This document shows, piece by piece, positions 7,189-16,738 of a stretch of DNA of 33,428 nt. The translations under genes were made by a program, and so were the position numbers. The stretch's first letter is position 1. Each line of letters begins with the position of its first letter. This DNA is from Prevotella sp. GTDB taxonomy: Bacteria > Bacteroidota > Bacteroidia > Bacteroidales > Bacteroidaceae. Below the pieces are notes generated by a model. That model ran no database searches. It saw nothing but the letters and a program-made list of their open reading frames with translations, and was not told the origin of the DNA. The stretch is from positions 1 through 33,428 of the forward strand of contig JAEEZP010000304.1 in assembly GCA_016291915.1 (NCBI GenBank), given 5' to 3'.

Positions 7189-7958
7189 CAGTATTGTTTA
7201 TTACAACTTAAGAAATAGTTAACATGACGCAATGGCCAAAATGGTTCAAAATGCCTTCGGTTGATCACTTTACCATCAAAGGAGAAATAGTGCTTGTAGT
7301 CTGACTGGGAGAAAACAAATTTGTAAGTATCGCAGGCGATATCAATAGCCTTACGATTAGCATGCTCAAGTCTCCCATAAGGAAAGGCGAAATAGTCACA
7401 TGGCGTATGAAGGTGACTCTCTATACTATCCTTACAGAGGGCTATCTGCTGATGGAGAATGACGGTGTCGTCGGTATTAATCATATAATGATCCATCGTA
7501 TGTGCCCCGATGATATGTCCCCGTTGTGCTAACTCTTCCAGTTGTGACCATCGCATAGGTCGCTTGTTGGGTGTCATGACAACCTGTTCATTAAAGTGCT
7601 GGATATAATCTTCATCCCCGTCAACGTAGTTCGGATTAACAAAGAACAGGGCATTAACGCTATGTCTTTCCAGCACGGGTGCAAAATATTGGTAGCAATC
7701 CTCAAATCCGTCATCGAAAGTAAATGCTACCAAGGGGTGGTCTGGTTGAATATGCCGTATAATCATGTTGACGGCATCTTCTACCCGGATAAAGGAAACT
7801 TGTTTAGACAACTCATTTAGCAGATGTTCAAAGGTGTCAGGTTCCATCTCTTTATAGGTACGATGTCCATTCAGCAGATGGATGCCATTTGCCGGATGAG
7901 AGAATGCTCCTAAGATATCAAGGACTATTCCTCTTGCGTATGATCTGATAGCAGACAT
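7188..7958 (-). CDS. Polysaccharide deacetylase (carbohydrate esterase family 4)
   Basis: NodB-homology enzyme that removes N- or O-acetyl groups from sugars. Seen: FTFDDGF at about residues 79-85 with the two Asp of motif 1; HTMDH at about 153-157 with the metal-binding HxxxH of motif 2; and FAFPYGR at about 190-196 as motif 3. The metal triad therefore looks intact. The 256-residue protein has no evident signal peptide or membrane anchor. It would therefore act in the cytoplasm, perhaps on a sugar nucleotide or lipid-linked intermediate, unlike the secreted chitin or peptidoglycan deacetylases. Deacetylation would leave free amines and a zwitterionic or cationic glycan. It sits between two GT4 genes with a 1-nt gap upstream and a 1-nt overlap downstream. 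Confidence 0.92.
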   Translation of the reverse strand: MSAIRSYARGIVLDILGAFSHPANGIHLLNGHRTYKEMEPDTFEHLLNELSKQVSFIRVEDAVNMIIRHIQPDHPLVAFTFDDGFEDCYQYFAPVLERHSVNALFFVNPNYVDGDEDYIQHFNEQVVMTPNKRPMRWSQLEELAQRGHIIGAHTMDHYMINTDDTVILHQQIALCKDSIESHLHTPCDYFAFPYGRLEHANRKAIDIACDTYKFVFSQSDYKHYFSFDGKVINRRHFEPFWPLRHVNYFLSCNKQY

Positions 7959-7959
7959 A

Positions 7960-9075
7960 TTATAATTCAGAGATTACTTTTTTTATAACATCTATTTGAT
8001 AGTGAATATTCCATTTGCGGTCAATCTCTTCAAAGGCAGCCATCCTTGCAGTATGTCTTTCTGAGGGGGAGAGGCTGGTCCATTTCTTGATGCTTTCTTT
8101 CAAACTGTTGACATCGTCTTGTTGAAAGAAATCTCCTGTAATGCCTGGTTTAATGGATTCAAACTCGGGCATCTGATCGGGGAAGTTCCCGTGGGTGATG
8201 ACCGGACAACCGAAGGATAGGGCGTGGATGGCCGTAAGCCCCACGTTGCCTGGAGAGACACATACTTGGGCATTATAGAACAGTTCTCCCAAAACTTTCG
8301 CATCATAGCAAGGACCATACATCCATATCTGTTGCTCAATACCTGCCACTCTGGCATATTCCTCAATATGCACACCCTCCACATCTTTACCTACGTAGAT
8401 GACATTTACCGGATAGCCCTCTTGTCTTAACAGTCGTATGCCGTCGATGAGCATCTCCAGTTTTTTCCCTTTTTGTATTCTTCCGCAGTAAATAATGACG
8501 GGATAATCATTGTGGAAATAATCATTATAGACAGAAGTCTTACATAAGTGCTTCCTGATGTCCTTCTCAACATCGGAGTCAAGAGAATTGGCTATGCAGA
8601 ACATCTTCTTTGGATTGATCCCTTCCTTCTTCATAAGAGCAATTGCATACTCACTGTAGATAAGCAGCCGGGTGTGCATGGAGAAGAACACTTTCTTGAT
8701 AACTCTTTTAAGGAATGACTCTCTGCCGTACCAACCATGTGTCCAGGCGATTGTCTTCTTCCCTGTCAGTTTCGACAGCAGCAGAATCACCCATGATGAA
8801 AGACAATAAGGCTCTCCATCCATGATATAATAGGTGTAGGGCTTGAAGAGAAGTCCGACCGATCCGTATTGCCAATAGAAAGGGTGAAAGAAATAATTCT
8901 TCAGTGTTTTCCGATACCCTTTCAACGACTCATACTTGAATGTTTTTATGGGACTCTTCCACTTGTCACCTAAATAAAAGTCACATGGAAGTTCTTCCCC
9001 CATCAAGCTAAATATAGGAAACCGATAATGAGGCCCGATATTGGTGATAAAGCATATCTTATGATCTTGTGCCAT
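7960..9075 (-). CDS. Family 4 glycosyltransferase
   Basis: A GT-B protein of 371 residues from the ATG at 9075 (MAQDHKICFITNIGPHYRFP). A longer reading frame exists to a TTG at 9114 that overlaps the wzy stop, but the family normally begins at KICFITN and GAAG precedes the ATG, so the shorter start is preferred. Seen: YYIMDGEPYCLSSW and KTIAWTHGWYG in the acceptor domain; VIIYCGRIQKGKKLEMLIDG and VSPGNVGLTAIHALSFGCPV in the donor domain. It belongs with transferases of capsule and O-antigen loci that act on undecaprenyl-linked oligosaccharides. Sugar specificity is unknown. Confidence 0.9.
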   Translation of the reverse strand: MAQDHKICFITNIGPHYRFPIFSLMGEELPCDFYLGDKWKSPIKTFKYESLKGYRKTLKNYFFHPFYWQYGSVGLLFKPYTYYIMDGEPYCLSSWVILLLSKLTGKKTIAWTHGWYGRESFLKRVIKKVFFSMHTRLLIYSEYAIALMKKEGINPKKMFCIANSLDSDVEKDIRKHLCKTSVYNDYFHNDYPVIIYCGRIQKGKKLEMLIDGIRLLRQEGYPVNVIYVGKDVEGVHIEEYARVAGIEQQIWMYGPCYDAKVLGELFYNAQVCVSPGNVGLTAIHALSFGCPVITHGNFPDQMPEFESIKPGITGDFFQQDDVNSLKESIKKWTSLSPSERHTARMAAFEEIDRKWNIHYQIDVIKKVISEL

Positions 9076-9110
9076 TAAATCTTCAAGAAAAACTGTCCTA
9101 CAGTATTTGT

Positions 9111-10373
9111 TCAAATATCTTCACCTACTCTAATAACGTTGGTGTCTTTGGAATTATTGTTTTTCTCCCTTTTATTCTTGTAGCCTCCAAACACATATCC
9201 GAAGATTAAGAACAGTTTAAAGGATGAAATCCAGTATCCGCTGAACGCTGCTTGTACGAGGGAACCGAGTAACAGTAACAAAAGAAACATATCGAAGTTA
9301 CTGTTCTTAGAACGGTGAAGCAGACTTATCACCATTCTCGCGATGACAAAGAGCATGATGGTGGTTCCTACTAGTCCCATCTCTGCTAAAAAGTCGGTCA
9401 GGATATTATGAGAATAGAACCCCACTGTCCACCAGATGGACCCAATTCCCCAACCGATGAGTGGTGATTCGGCAAAGGCATTTAGGGCATCTGTCCATGA
9501 CTGCATTCGTAACACATCGGTGGTAAGTCCCTTTGATACTCTTTCGGCTCCTACTGAGTGGAAGATGTCAAAGTAGGTGGCAATGATAACCATCAGGACA
9601 CCGACAATGCCGAGAATAAAGAAATATTTAATCTTGTTCTTTCCCTTGCTTCTCTTGATGACACGATATACAAGATAAATGGTTATTAATACCAGATATA
9701 CGAATGCGCCACGACCGCCCCCGAGAATACAGCCGACGGCACAGAAAAAGATTAGGAAAATGACGATCAGATACTTGATAGTGCTGAGGAGTCCCTTTTT
9801 ATCTTTGTTGTCCTTATGATAAAAGAAAACGTAAAAGAAACTGTAGGAAAAGCAATATGACAGATAGTAGGATGAATTCTGATAATCAAATCCGTCGCCG
9901 GTGCCATTCAGCAAGAAACCGAAGAAAGCACTAAACAAGACCACATAGCCTACGATCAAAGAGACAACAATTAAGAACAGAGGCAGCAACTGCAGCATGG
10001 CTTTCTCATACCCGCCTCTTGCCAGTCGTATTCCAACGTAGGCGGCAGGTATGCTCAATGAACCGTAGGATAGCAGGTAGGCTATATAATTGTTATAGAT
10101 GAATGTGTGAGGGTAGAGAAATCCCGTTAGCACATAAAGTGCTAAAATGATGAAAAGTGTGAGAAACTGAAGGTAGTTTCTGAAAGAAAATCTGTTTTTA
10201 AGAATATCCCACGTCATCATCATATACGCTACTCCCGCTATCAGCATGGCTTCTTTGGATTTCATGCCTGATTCTATGAATATCCCGCTAATCAACAAAA
10301 AGGAGTTGAACAGCTCATCTGAAAAGATGACAAAAAGCGCGAAAAACGGAAAGATATATTTGGATATGTTCAT
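9111..10373 (-). CDS. wzy: O-antigen polymerase/ligase-type membrane protein (Wzy)
   Basis: A 420-residue protein with about eleven to twelve hydrophobic segments. A large extracytoplasmic loop contains GWGIGSIWWTVGFYSHN and then ILTDFLAEMGLVG. The histidine in SHN, followed by an acidic residue before MG, is the hallmark of the Wzy_C/WaaL superfamily. In this locus, which has a flippase, a chain-length regulator and an exporter, a polymerase joining repeat units at the periplasmic face fits best. A ligase cannot be excluded from sequence alone. The C-terminus is a short charged cytoplasmic tail (KNKREKNNNSKD). Confidence 0.85.
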   Translation of the reverse strand: MNISKYIFPFFALFVIFSDELFNSFLLISGIFIESGMKSKEAMLIAGVAYMMMTWDILKNRFSFRNYLQFLTLFIILALYVLTGFLYPHTFIYNNYIAYLLSYGSLSIPAAYVGIRLARGGYEKAMLQLLPLFLIVVSLIVGYVVLFSAFFGFLLNGTGDGFDYQNSSYYLSYCFSYSFFYVFFYHKDNKDKKGLLSTIKYLIVIFLIFFCAVGCILGGGRGAFVYLVLITIYLVYRVIKRSKGKNKIKYFFILGIVGVLMVIIATYFDIFHSVGAERVSKGLTTDVLRMQSWTDALNAFAESPLIGWGIGSIWWTVGFYSHNILTDFLAEMGLVGTTIMLFVIARMVISLLHRSKNSNFDMFLLLLLLGSLVQAAFSGYWISSFKLFLIFGYVFGGYKNKREKNNNSKDTNVIRVGEDI

Positions 10374-10409
10374 ATTCTTCTTGACGTTGTTATCAAAGAC
10401 AATTATTCG

Positions 10410-11537
10410 TTATGGATGGAGAATCCTCTCAACAAAATGTTCTTTTCTCATCTTCTCCTTATATGCAGTCTCTATCAGATAGGGCTCGGCACTCTCCATT
10501 GCTTTTGCTAGTGTTCGTGGAGTGATGCTTTTTAAAGCTATTCCAAGATTGTTCCTGCGGATAATCTTACCGAGAAGACCGTGGGAAGGACCGATGACGG
10601 GCTTGTTGTAATAAGCTGCATAACTTATTACGCCACTGGATTGAGCTTCTGATTCGTAAGGTGCTAATATGTAATCGGCTGTGTAGCAAAGATCAGCAAT
10701 CAGCTCGTTGCTGCAGAAAATATCATAGATAATAATCCTGATGGTGTTTTTTAATTGTTCTGTAACACGGTAGAACGTGTCGTGAATGTCTGGATATACT
10801 TTTCCTGCAAATACGAGAGTCATCTTTTCACGTTGTTCTTGCGGTATCTCATTGATGGCTTCTAAGACGGTGAGAGTTCCTTTGCGTTTGGCTAATCCTC
10901 CAAAATGCAGAAATACTCTTGAGTCATTTGCTATCCCCAGTTCTTCCCTGATGTTCTTAGGTTCATAGTCTATCTCGTTAAAAGGATCTGGCAAAAAGGC
11001 AAAACACTCAGTCTTATATAACTTGTTAAAACATAAGGTTGCCGAATTGTCGTTAAGAATAAATACCTTGTCAATCGCTCTTGTATGAGAGAGCAACCAG
11101 TAGATTATCACACTTTTTGCTTTCCTTAACCAGTTCATCTGTTTCCATTTATATAGATAGATGTGATAGATGATGCCTGAGATCTTCAGATTGGAAGGCA
11201 GGATGAAAAGAATGAAGGGCAGGTAAGCCATCAGGTCAATAAGAAAGATTGTATCCGGTCTGTGTGCGTTTATCTTCTTCTTCACTAACATGGCGTTTCT
11301 CCAGGCTGATTTGATAAGACTCTTTTTAGAGGCTGCATCCAATTCTTTACTAGTGAGGAAGTCAAACTGTATATTATCTGCCTTCGGCCAATGATACTTA
11401 TCGCGTTCTTCTTGAAAAGATTCAGGAATGGCAAAGACGTACTGAACATCATGATCTTCCACCATACCCATGTAGAGATGGTGGATATATTCCAAGTGGT
11501 GCCCTGTGATATCTTTGTCAAAAAAGAACTTTTTCAT
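10410..11537 (-). CDS. GT-B glycosyltransferase (family 4-like)
   Basis: A 375-residue protein. The N-terminal half (KKFFFDKDITGHHLEYIHHL) has the GHHLEY acceptor loop found in some capsule transferases, and a hydrophobic stretch near residues 105-150 may attach it to the membrane. The C-terminal half has the donor-domain signatures RVFLHFGGLAKRKGTL, ADYILAPYESEAQSSGV and YYNKPVIGPSHGLLG. The EAQSSGV segment replaces the more common E-x7-E pair, so it is a diverged member. The gap to wzx upstream is 61 nt and to wzy downstream 36 nt. Specificity is unknown. Confidence 0.8.
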   Translation of the reverse strand: MKKFFFDKDITGHHLEYIHHLYMGMVEDHDVQYVFAIPESFQEERDKYHWPKADNIQFDFLTSKELDAASKKSLIKSAWRNAMLVKKKINAHRPDTIFLIDLMAYLPFILFILPSNLKISGIIYHIYLYKWKQMNWLRKAKSVIIYWLLSHTRAIDKVFILNDNSATLCFNKLYKTECFAFLPDPFNEIDYEPKNIREELGIANDSRVFLHFGGLAKRKGTLTVLEAINEIPQEQREKMTLVFAGKVYPDIHDTFYRVTEQLKNTIRIIIYDIFCSNELIADLCYTADYILAPYESEAQSSGVISYAAYYNKPVIGPSHGLLGKIIRRNNLGIALKSITPRTLAKAMESAEPYLIETAYKEKMRKEHFVERILHP

Positions 11538-11598
11538 ATCTGATGCTATGTGTAAACGATAGAATTCTACAATCTTTCCACGGTATAACCCGTGGTGC

Positions 11599-13002
11599 TT
11601 ATTTTTTCCATATCCCTGTGGCCTTATCGTTGATAATCTTATGAAGCTGTATATTCCCGAAAATACCTTGTGTTAAATAGACCAAGGCAGGGATGGAAAT
11701 GATACCGATGATGCCCCAGCGACATGATAAAACGAACAGGGGCCAAGCGATGAGTGCAAATATGACATACAGTATGGTCTGCAATCTTACATATCCGATG
11801 CCATTGATAAGATACATGTTAATGACACCGTAAGTCTGCACGAAGACACTTATTGCCATCGCGGTGGTCACATCATATGGGATGTCCATGGTGTCTCCTA
11901 TCCAGATGAAATAACAGTATTTGGAGATAAAGATCATCACGATGTGGATGAGGAAGATGACCGACAGTCCGATATATAGTTTTGAATAGACTTTTTTCAT
12001 CCAAGTGAAATCTTTTTTTGTATAGGCATCCGTGAACGCAGACCAGAATGGCGAGATAAGGGCAATCACGCTCATATAAACAACATTGAAATATTTGTTG
12101 GTGATGTTATAGACAGACACTTGTCGGACTCCCAACTCTCTGCTGATGACGATGTTCACGATCTCAAATATAAAGATCATGCAGATGTTGATGATGAAAA
12201 ACTGTACACCAATATTACAGATGCTTCTGATCAACTTGAAATTTACCTCTTTGTAGGTAGGACGGTAGATCTTATATCTGCTAAAACGGAAGGCTATGAC
12301 TGACACCAATAAAACGACGATACATGGTATTCCTGAAAAAAACAGGGCGAGGTAGGTCAGGCTTCCTTCCGTTGTCTTTGACAGGATATAAACGGAAAAG
12401 AGGGAAAGCAATTGTCCGAGTGCCTGAATGATAGATGCCAATCCGATCTTCTGGTCTGCCGCAAGAAACGAGATGAAGATGTTCGCAATCATGTTGATGC
12501 TGGTAAATGTCAGTACGACTGAAAATACAAAGTTAAGTTCTTTCTGATAGCTGTCGCTTACTTTAAGAACATCCGACCAGTTAATGAAACAGTTTGTAAT
12601 AATGGCAACGATGAAAGCGGTCACGACGATTGCGGATAGGGCAAAATAGGTTGTACTTAAATATTGCTTTGCCAGACTTAAGTTTCCGAGTGCCTTTGCC
12701 TCTGCGAAACGATTCCGGAATCCGTTGCTCAAACCTAAATCAAAGAAGGTGATCCATCCGATAATGGAAGATAGCGTAAGCCATATTCCGTATCTTTCCT
12801 GGTTCAGGTAATGAATAGTGAGTGATACAATCAGCAGATGTGAGATGATTGTTATGACGCGTGACAATCCAGAGAGACCTATATTTACCATTGCCTCTTT
12901 GGAGCGATGATCTTTATGGAGAAGCTCTTGGATAGACGAAATGCGTGATTTGTTAGTTGCTCTCACGAATTGCTTTTTTGATAATGTCTTTATTAATGAC
13001 AA
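11599..13002 (-). CDS. wzx: Wzx-type lipid-linked oligosaccharide flippase
   Basis: A polytopic protein of about 12-14 helices in the MATE/MOP superfamily (polysaccharide transporter). It moves undecaprenyl-linked repeat units across the inner membrane. The cytoplasmic N-terminus (KDHRSKEAMVNI) and a DLGLSNGFRNRFAEA block after the second helix are typical of Bacteroidetes members. The start is uncertain. The longest frame begins with TTG at 13002 and overlaps wzz by 50 nt; a GTG at 12966 overlaps by 14 nt; and the first ATG (12891) would cut off the conserved N-terminal segment. The GTG is perhaps most likely. It is coupled to the upstream chain-length gene. Confidence 0.88.
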   Translation of the reverse strand: MSLIKTLSKKQFVRATNKSRISSIQELLHKDHRSKEAMVNIGLSGLSRVITIISHLLIVSLTIHYLNQERYGIWLTLSSIIGWITFFDLGLSNGFRNRFAEAKALGNLSLAKQYLSTTYFALSAIVVTAFIVAIITNCFINWSDVLKVSDSYQKELNFVFSVVLTFTSINMIANIFISFLAADQKIGLASIIQALGQLLSLFSVYILSKTTEGSLTYLALFFSGIPCIVVLLVSVIAFRFSRYKIYRPTYKEVNFKLIRSICNIGVQFFIINICMIFIFEIVNIVISRELGVRQVSVYNITNKYFNVVYMSVIALISPFWSAFTDAYTKKDFTWMKKVYSKLYIGLSVIFLIHIVMIFISKYCYFIWIGDTMDIPYDVTTAMAISVFVQTYGVINMYLINGIGYVRLQTILYVIFALIAWPLFVLSCRWGIIGIISIPALVYLTQGIFGNIQLHKIINDKATGIWKK

Positions 13003-14032
13003 TAGCGGTACATATCATTGCCAGGAAGAGCATGGTAAGTACGAAGGCCATTCTCTTCGGACCGGCAGGGTGTAGTGGCACGGAAGCACCTTTTATGACC
13101 GTAAAGGCGGGAGTTCGCTCCTGCAGTTTTGCCTGAGCCATCTGCAGTTGGTTCTGCATCATGGTATAGGTGTTGAACTTCAGTTGCATGTCATTTTCCA
13201 AATCATTCTGTTTCAGTCTGTAGCTTTCTATGATAACATCCATATTACTATCGGAATAACTACCGTACAGTTGACGTGCCTTCTCATAGTTCTGTTTCGC
13301 TTCTTGGGCAAGTTTCCGATAATGATTAACGTCTATTCGTGACTTGTTCGTACGGTAGTCGATAATGAAATCCTGAAGTTTTGCTCTTACAGAATCTGCA
13401 ATCGTGGCACAGATGAGTGGGTCTTGTTCCTTAACAGAAATCGTAATGGCACCCGTCTTGATGTTGATGGAACAATTTACTTTACTACTGATATCCCCGA
13501 ACACATTATTCTGCTCTTCTGTGAGTTTAAAGGGATTCAAGTCTTTATTGCCACCGGTATTACTGGCATTGTCTTTTTTCGAGGAAAAGAGACTGCCGAT
13601 TGCCCCTCTCATTTTATCCAAAGGAATCAATAGCGGATTCTTTTTCTTGTGCTTGAGGATATATTCGTAATAGGTTGTCTTAATGGAGTGGTCTTGGCTT
13701 TCAATGGGGATGTTGATAAGTTTCTTAATGAAATTGTTCGATTCCAACACCTGTGGGTACAAGTCAGGATAGATAGCATCGCTAGTAAGGGCATTGCCAA
13801 GATTCATGCCCATAGCCGATGTGATGGTCCCCAGCGCTCCTTCACTTCCTGCCGAATTCTCCGGAGCCAGTACAACACTACACTGGTAATAACGTGGTAC
13901 ACAGAGTATGAACAGACTGGAGACAACAGCAGTGATCAATGCAACTTTTATAAAGAGTGACAGTTTCTTACGGCAGTTTGTCAGCACCGTAAAGATATCA
14001 ACATCCGATTTGATTATATCATTATTCTCCAT
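12953..14032 (-). CDS. Wzz-type polysaccharide chain-length determinant
   Basis: A 359-residue inner-membrane protein with the Wzz topology. One helix lies near residues 28-48 (LFIKVALITAVVSSLFILC). A long periplasmic part with a coiled-coil region (about 230-300, YRKLAQEAKQNYEKARQLYG) follows. The proline motif PLHPAGP precedes the last helix (about 331-350). It sets the modal length of the exported polymer, with Wzy. It lacks the C-terminal tyrosine-kinase domain of Wzc, and no separate kinase or phosphatase gene is present in the window. It starts 8 nt after the exporter stop, so the two are cotranslated. Confidence 0.92.
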   Translation of the reverse strand: MENNDIIKSDVDIFTVLTNCRKKLSLFIKVALITAVVSSLFILCVPRYYQCSVVLAPENSAGSEGALGTITSAMGMNLGNALTSDAIYPDLYPQVLESNNFIKKLINIPIESQDHSIKTTYYEYILKHKKKNPLLIPLDKMRGAIGSLFSSKKDNASNTGGNKDLNPFKLTEEQNNVFGDISSKVNCSINIKTGAITISVKEQDPLICATIADSVRAKLQDFIIDYRTNKSRIDVNHYRKLAQEAKQNYEKARQLYGSYSDSNMDVIIESYRLKQNDLENDMQLKFNTYTMMQNQLQMAQAKLQERTPAFTVIKGASVPLHPAGPKRMAFVLTMLFLAMICTAIVINKDIIKKAIRESN

Positions 14033-14040
14033 GGGACAGT

Positions 14041-16542
14041 TTACTTAATTATATTTGCCAATGTTGCGATCATAGTGGCGATGCTTGCCACGCTGGTGCC
14101 GATGGTTAGGATCTCTGCGAGGGTCTTTCCGTCGCGCTTGGGTTTTGTCGGCACAACGATTTCGCAACCAGGTTGCGGTTTTACGTTATGACCCACCTTC
14201 GAGATCTTTCCGTTCATGTAGATGATATAGGTATGACTCTTCTTCGCCCGGTTGCCAAAGCCGCCGGCCTGGTTGATGTAATAATTGACGTTCTTTCCTT
14301 TCAGGTAACCTACCGAGTTAGGATACATCACATCTCCGCTAACCCTCACAGTTCCGTTATACTGTGGGATGATGATACGGTCGTTCTCTCGCAGTACGAT
14401 ATCGTCGTCACTACCCGGATTAGCCAGTGCTTTGTCAAGTTCAATACCCACATAATAGGTGTCACCTAAGTCGAGTTTCTTAATGTCTAAAGTATCCTTC
14501 TCACCACTCTGTGCCTGTGTCATCTTCAGCAAAGACTCCATGCGCAGACGCTCCTCAGGAGTAATATAGCGCAGCAGACGGGCACCCTTCACGTAGGCAC
14601 GGTCGTTAACACCACCGGCTTTCTTGATCAAGTCGCTCAGTCGCTCGTCTTTCTTCGAGAGGGTATAGGTACCTTCAAACATGATCTCTCCTTCCACAAA
14701 CACATTCTCTTGCGTGTGGTATCCGGGACTCTTTCGTACATACACCTCATCGAAAGGCATCAGGTGGAATCCGGATTCTCCATCGACGACAAAGCCGTCT
14801 TTCAAGGCAAACGTAAAGGTCTGAGCCGTAATACTATCTACCTGTACAGCCTTGGGGTTGACGATTCTTCTGGCTACATCCACCTTGACGGTTGAGGCTG
14901 TTTCCTTCAAGCCACCTGCCTGCAGGATAAAGTCCTCGAGTGTTTCATTATCGGCATATTTGTATTTACCAGGGTAGTGAACCTCTCCGTGAATAGTGAT
15001 GGTCCGTTCTTCCATCATCTCTTGTTTAGTAGGGATAAAGAGCACATCATTACTCTGGATAGGAATATCTGCCACGGTGCCGTTCATGATACCTTCCACA
15101 TCTATGGGGATCACCTCCAAGGTGCGGTCTTTCTTCATACGGTGCATCACGGCATGCGCTGTGAATGCGTCTTCTTTCAGTCCGTCAGCCTGTTCCAATA
15201 ACGAGCGGACACTGTTGATGGATCCTCCCACCTGGTACATACCTGGGCGGAATACGGCACCCTTGAGCTCTACCATATTAGAGTAACGTGGCAGGATGGA
15301 GTCAACGGTGACGGAGTCTTCATCGGCCACCTTGAAGGAACCCATCTCGAACTCTCCGATGTTATACACCGATTTCTCTTTTCCGGTCTTTCTGATCAGG
15401 CGCACCGACTTGGTATAGGCATCACCGGTGAATCCACCGGCATATTCCAACAGGGATGTGATGCTCTCGCTCTTCTTCATCTCATAGAACATCGGGCGCT
15501 TTATCTTTCCGGATATGTTCACCAGACAATCGTAAGGACCGACCACGATGACGTCGTTGTCTGCCAGACGGATATTACCGCTCAACTTACCATTGAGGAT
15601 ATAATCGTAGATATCCACAGTGGTGACCAACCGGTTTTGACGGTACACCTCAATTTTTCTCAGAGTACCGATATCGCTGATGCCCCCGGCCATATACAAA
15701 GCATGGAAAACGGTGGCGAATGCCGACAGAGTATAGGTGCCAGGTGTCTTCACTTCACCCATCACGTTTACCATGATGGTACGTGTCTGTCCCACAGTTA
15801 GTTTGATATTACTGCTGGTGTAGCGTGAGCCTACTGTGGAGCGCAACCGGCTGTTAGCCTGTGCCACGGTCAGTCCGCTCAGCTGTACGGGTCCGTAACC
15901 CTCGATGGTTACGGTGCCATCGGGTGAGATGGTTGACTCGATGGTTCTCTGCGAAGCTCCGTAAATCTCGATATACACTGCATCACCGGGACCTAACCGG
16001 TAGTTCTGTGGCGTGGCGATGTTCATGTTTGGCTCAAAAGTCAGATTCTTCTTGTTGAAGATGTCCCGTCCGAACACCTTACGTTTATTCGCATCACGCT
16101 CTTCTATCATTTGTTCTAGCATTCGGGTGGAGTCGGGCATAAAGCCGTTGAGCTCTCGCTGCATCATCAACCATTGCTCGTCGTTCTCGTCGTAGGTATT
16201 GACAGTGCGCTCTCCCTGAATACGGTAATTTGTTGACTTCTGTTGTAACTCACTGTTGTTCTTTCGGGTTCGGTCGTCGATTTTTCCGTCGGTTGCCTTC
16301 TCTTTTACAGAGCCGAGCCCTTGACCTTTAAGGTCACGCTCATATTTTTGTCTAACTTTTTGCAGGCGTGTTACATCCACTCCCCGTTGCATTAGTTTGA
16401 TGACAATCTGTTGCTGAGAGGTTCCTGCCTCTTGCTCTTTCAATACAAAACTGATAATCTGATCATCGGTCATCGACGACTGCGCCTGGATGGTCAGTGT
16501 GCCAATGGCAAACAACAATGCGCCTATAATGAGTTTCTTCAT
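14041..16542 (-). CDS. Wza-like outer-membrane polysaccharide exporter with six SLBB repeats
   Basis: From the ATG at 16542 the product has 833 residues and a signal peptide (MKKLIIGALLFAIGTLTIQA). It has no evident lipobox, unlike E. coli Wza. The polysaccharide-export domain starts near NYRLGPGDAVYIEIYG. Six SLBB-type segments follow, recognised by their starts: VMGEVKTPGTY, ISGKIKRPMFY, LKGAVFRPGMY, IHGEVHYPGKY, VEGEIMFEGTY and VSGDVMYPNSV. Each is followed by an AGG-type loop. A hydrophobic C-terminal segment (about 805-830) could cross a membrane. The family's E. coli member has about 380 residues, so the periplasmic tower is much longer here. The frame extends to a TTG at 16575, but that codon lies inside the -7 promoter box, and AGGA precedes the chosen ATG. 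It is the first gene of the operon. Confidence 0.93.
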   Translation of the reverse strand: MKKLIIGALLFAIGTLTIQAQSSMTDDQIISFVLKEQEAGTSQQQIVIKLMQRGVDVTRLQKVRQKYERDLKGQGLGSVKEKATDGKIDDRTRKNNSELQQKSTNYRIQGERTVNTYDENDEQWLMMQRELNGFMPDSTRMLEQMIEERDANKRKVFGRDIFNKKNLTFEPNMNIATPQNYRLGPGDAVYIEIYGASQRTIESTISPDGTVTIEGYGPVQLSGLTVAQANSRLRSTVGSRYTSSNIKLTVGQTRTIMVNVMGEVKTPGTYTLSAFATVFHALYMAGGISDIGTLRKIEVYRQNRLVTTVDIYDYILNGKLSGNIRLADNDVIVVGPYDCLVNISGKIKRPMFYEMKKSESITSLLEYAGGFTGDAYTKSVRLIRKTGKEKSVYNIGEFEMGSFKVADEDSVTVDSILPRYSNMVELKGAVFRPGMYQVGGSINSVRSLLEQADGLKEDAFTAHAVMHRMKKDRTLEVIPIDVEGIMNGTVADIPIQSNDVLFIPTKQEMMEERTITIHGEVHYPGKYKYADNETLEDFILQAGGLKETASTVKVDVARRIVNPKAVQVDSITAQTFTFALKDGFVVDGESGFHLMPFDEVYVRKSPGYHTQENVFVEGEIMFEGTYTLSKKDERLSDLIKKAGGVNDRAYVKGARLLRYITPEERLRMESLLKMTQAQSGEKDTLDIKKLDLGDTYYVGIELDKALANPGSDDDIVLRENDRIIIPQYNGTVRVSGDVMYPNSVGYLKGKNVNYYINQAGGFGNRAKKSHTYIIYMNGKISKVGHNVKPQPGCEIVVPTKPKRDGKTLAEILTIGTSVASIATMIATLANIIK

Positions 16543-16572
16543 GTTCCTTTTCTTATGTACCTTATTAAATAA

Positions 16573-16580
16573 CAAAAATA
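16573..16580 (-). promoter_or_regulatory. Predicted -7 element of the polysaccharide operon
   Basis: Read on the minus strand this is TATTTTTG, a match to TAnnTTTG. Transcription would begin near 16566, leaving about 24 nt before the ATG at 16542. No good TTTG is seen at the -33 position, so a second factor or another upstream site may be needed. The position argues against the TTG start at 16575. Confidence 0.4.
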
Positions 16581-16661
16581 ACGCCGTTTTGTTGTATCGC
16601 TGGTTCTTTTTTTCTAAATATAACGAATGAACAGTCTTTTTTTTGAAAAATAATTCTTTTT

Positions 16662-16693
16662 TTTGCTTATCACAATTATTTTTGTTATCTTTG
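16662..16693 (+). promoter_or_regulatory. Promoter of the tmRNA gene
   Basis: TTTG (16662-16665), a 20-nt spacer and TATCTTTG (16686-16693) match the housekeeping Bacteroidetes promoter at both elements. Transcription would start near 16700, leaving a leader of about 40 nt before the mature 5' end, to be removed by RNase P. Confidence 0.75.
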
Positions 16694-16738
16694 CAGTCTG
16701 TTCCGTTTTTCGTGGTTGATTCCTGAAGGAACCGTAAT

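Noticed and set aside
9076-9114. N-terminal extension of the GT4 gene to a TTG at 9114
   Set aside because: The family begins at KICFITN just after the ATG at 9075. The TTG has no supporting ribosome-binding site.
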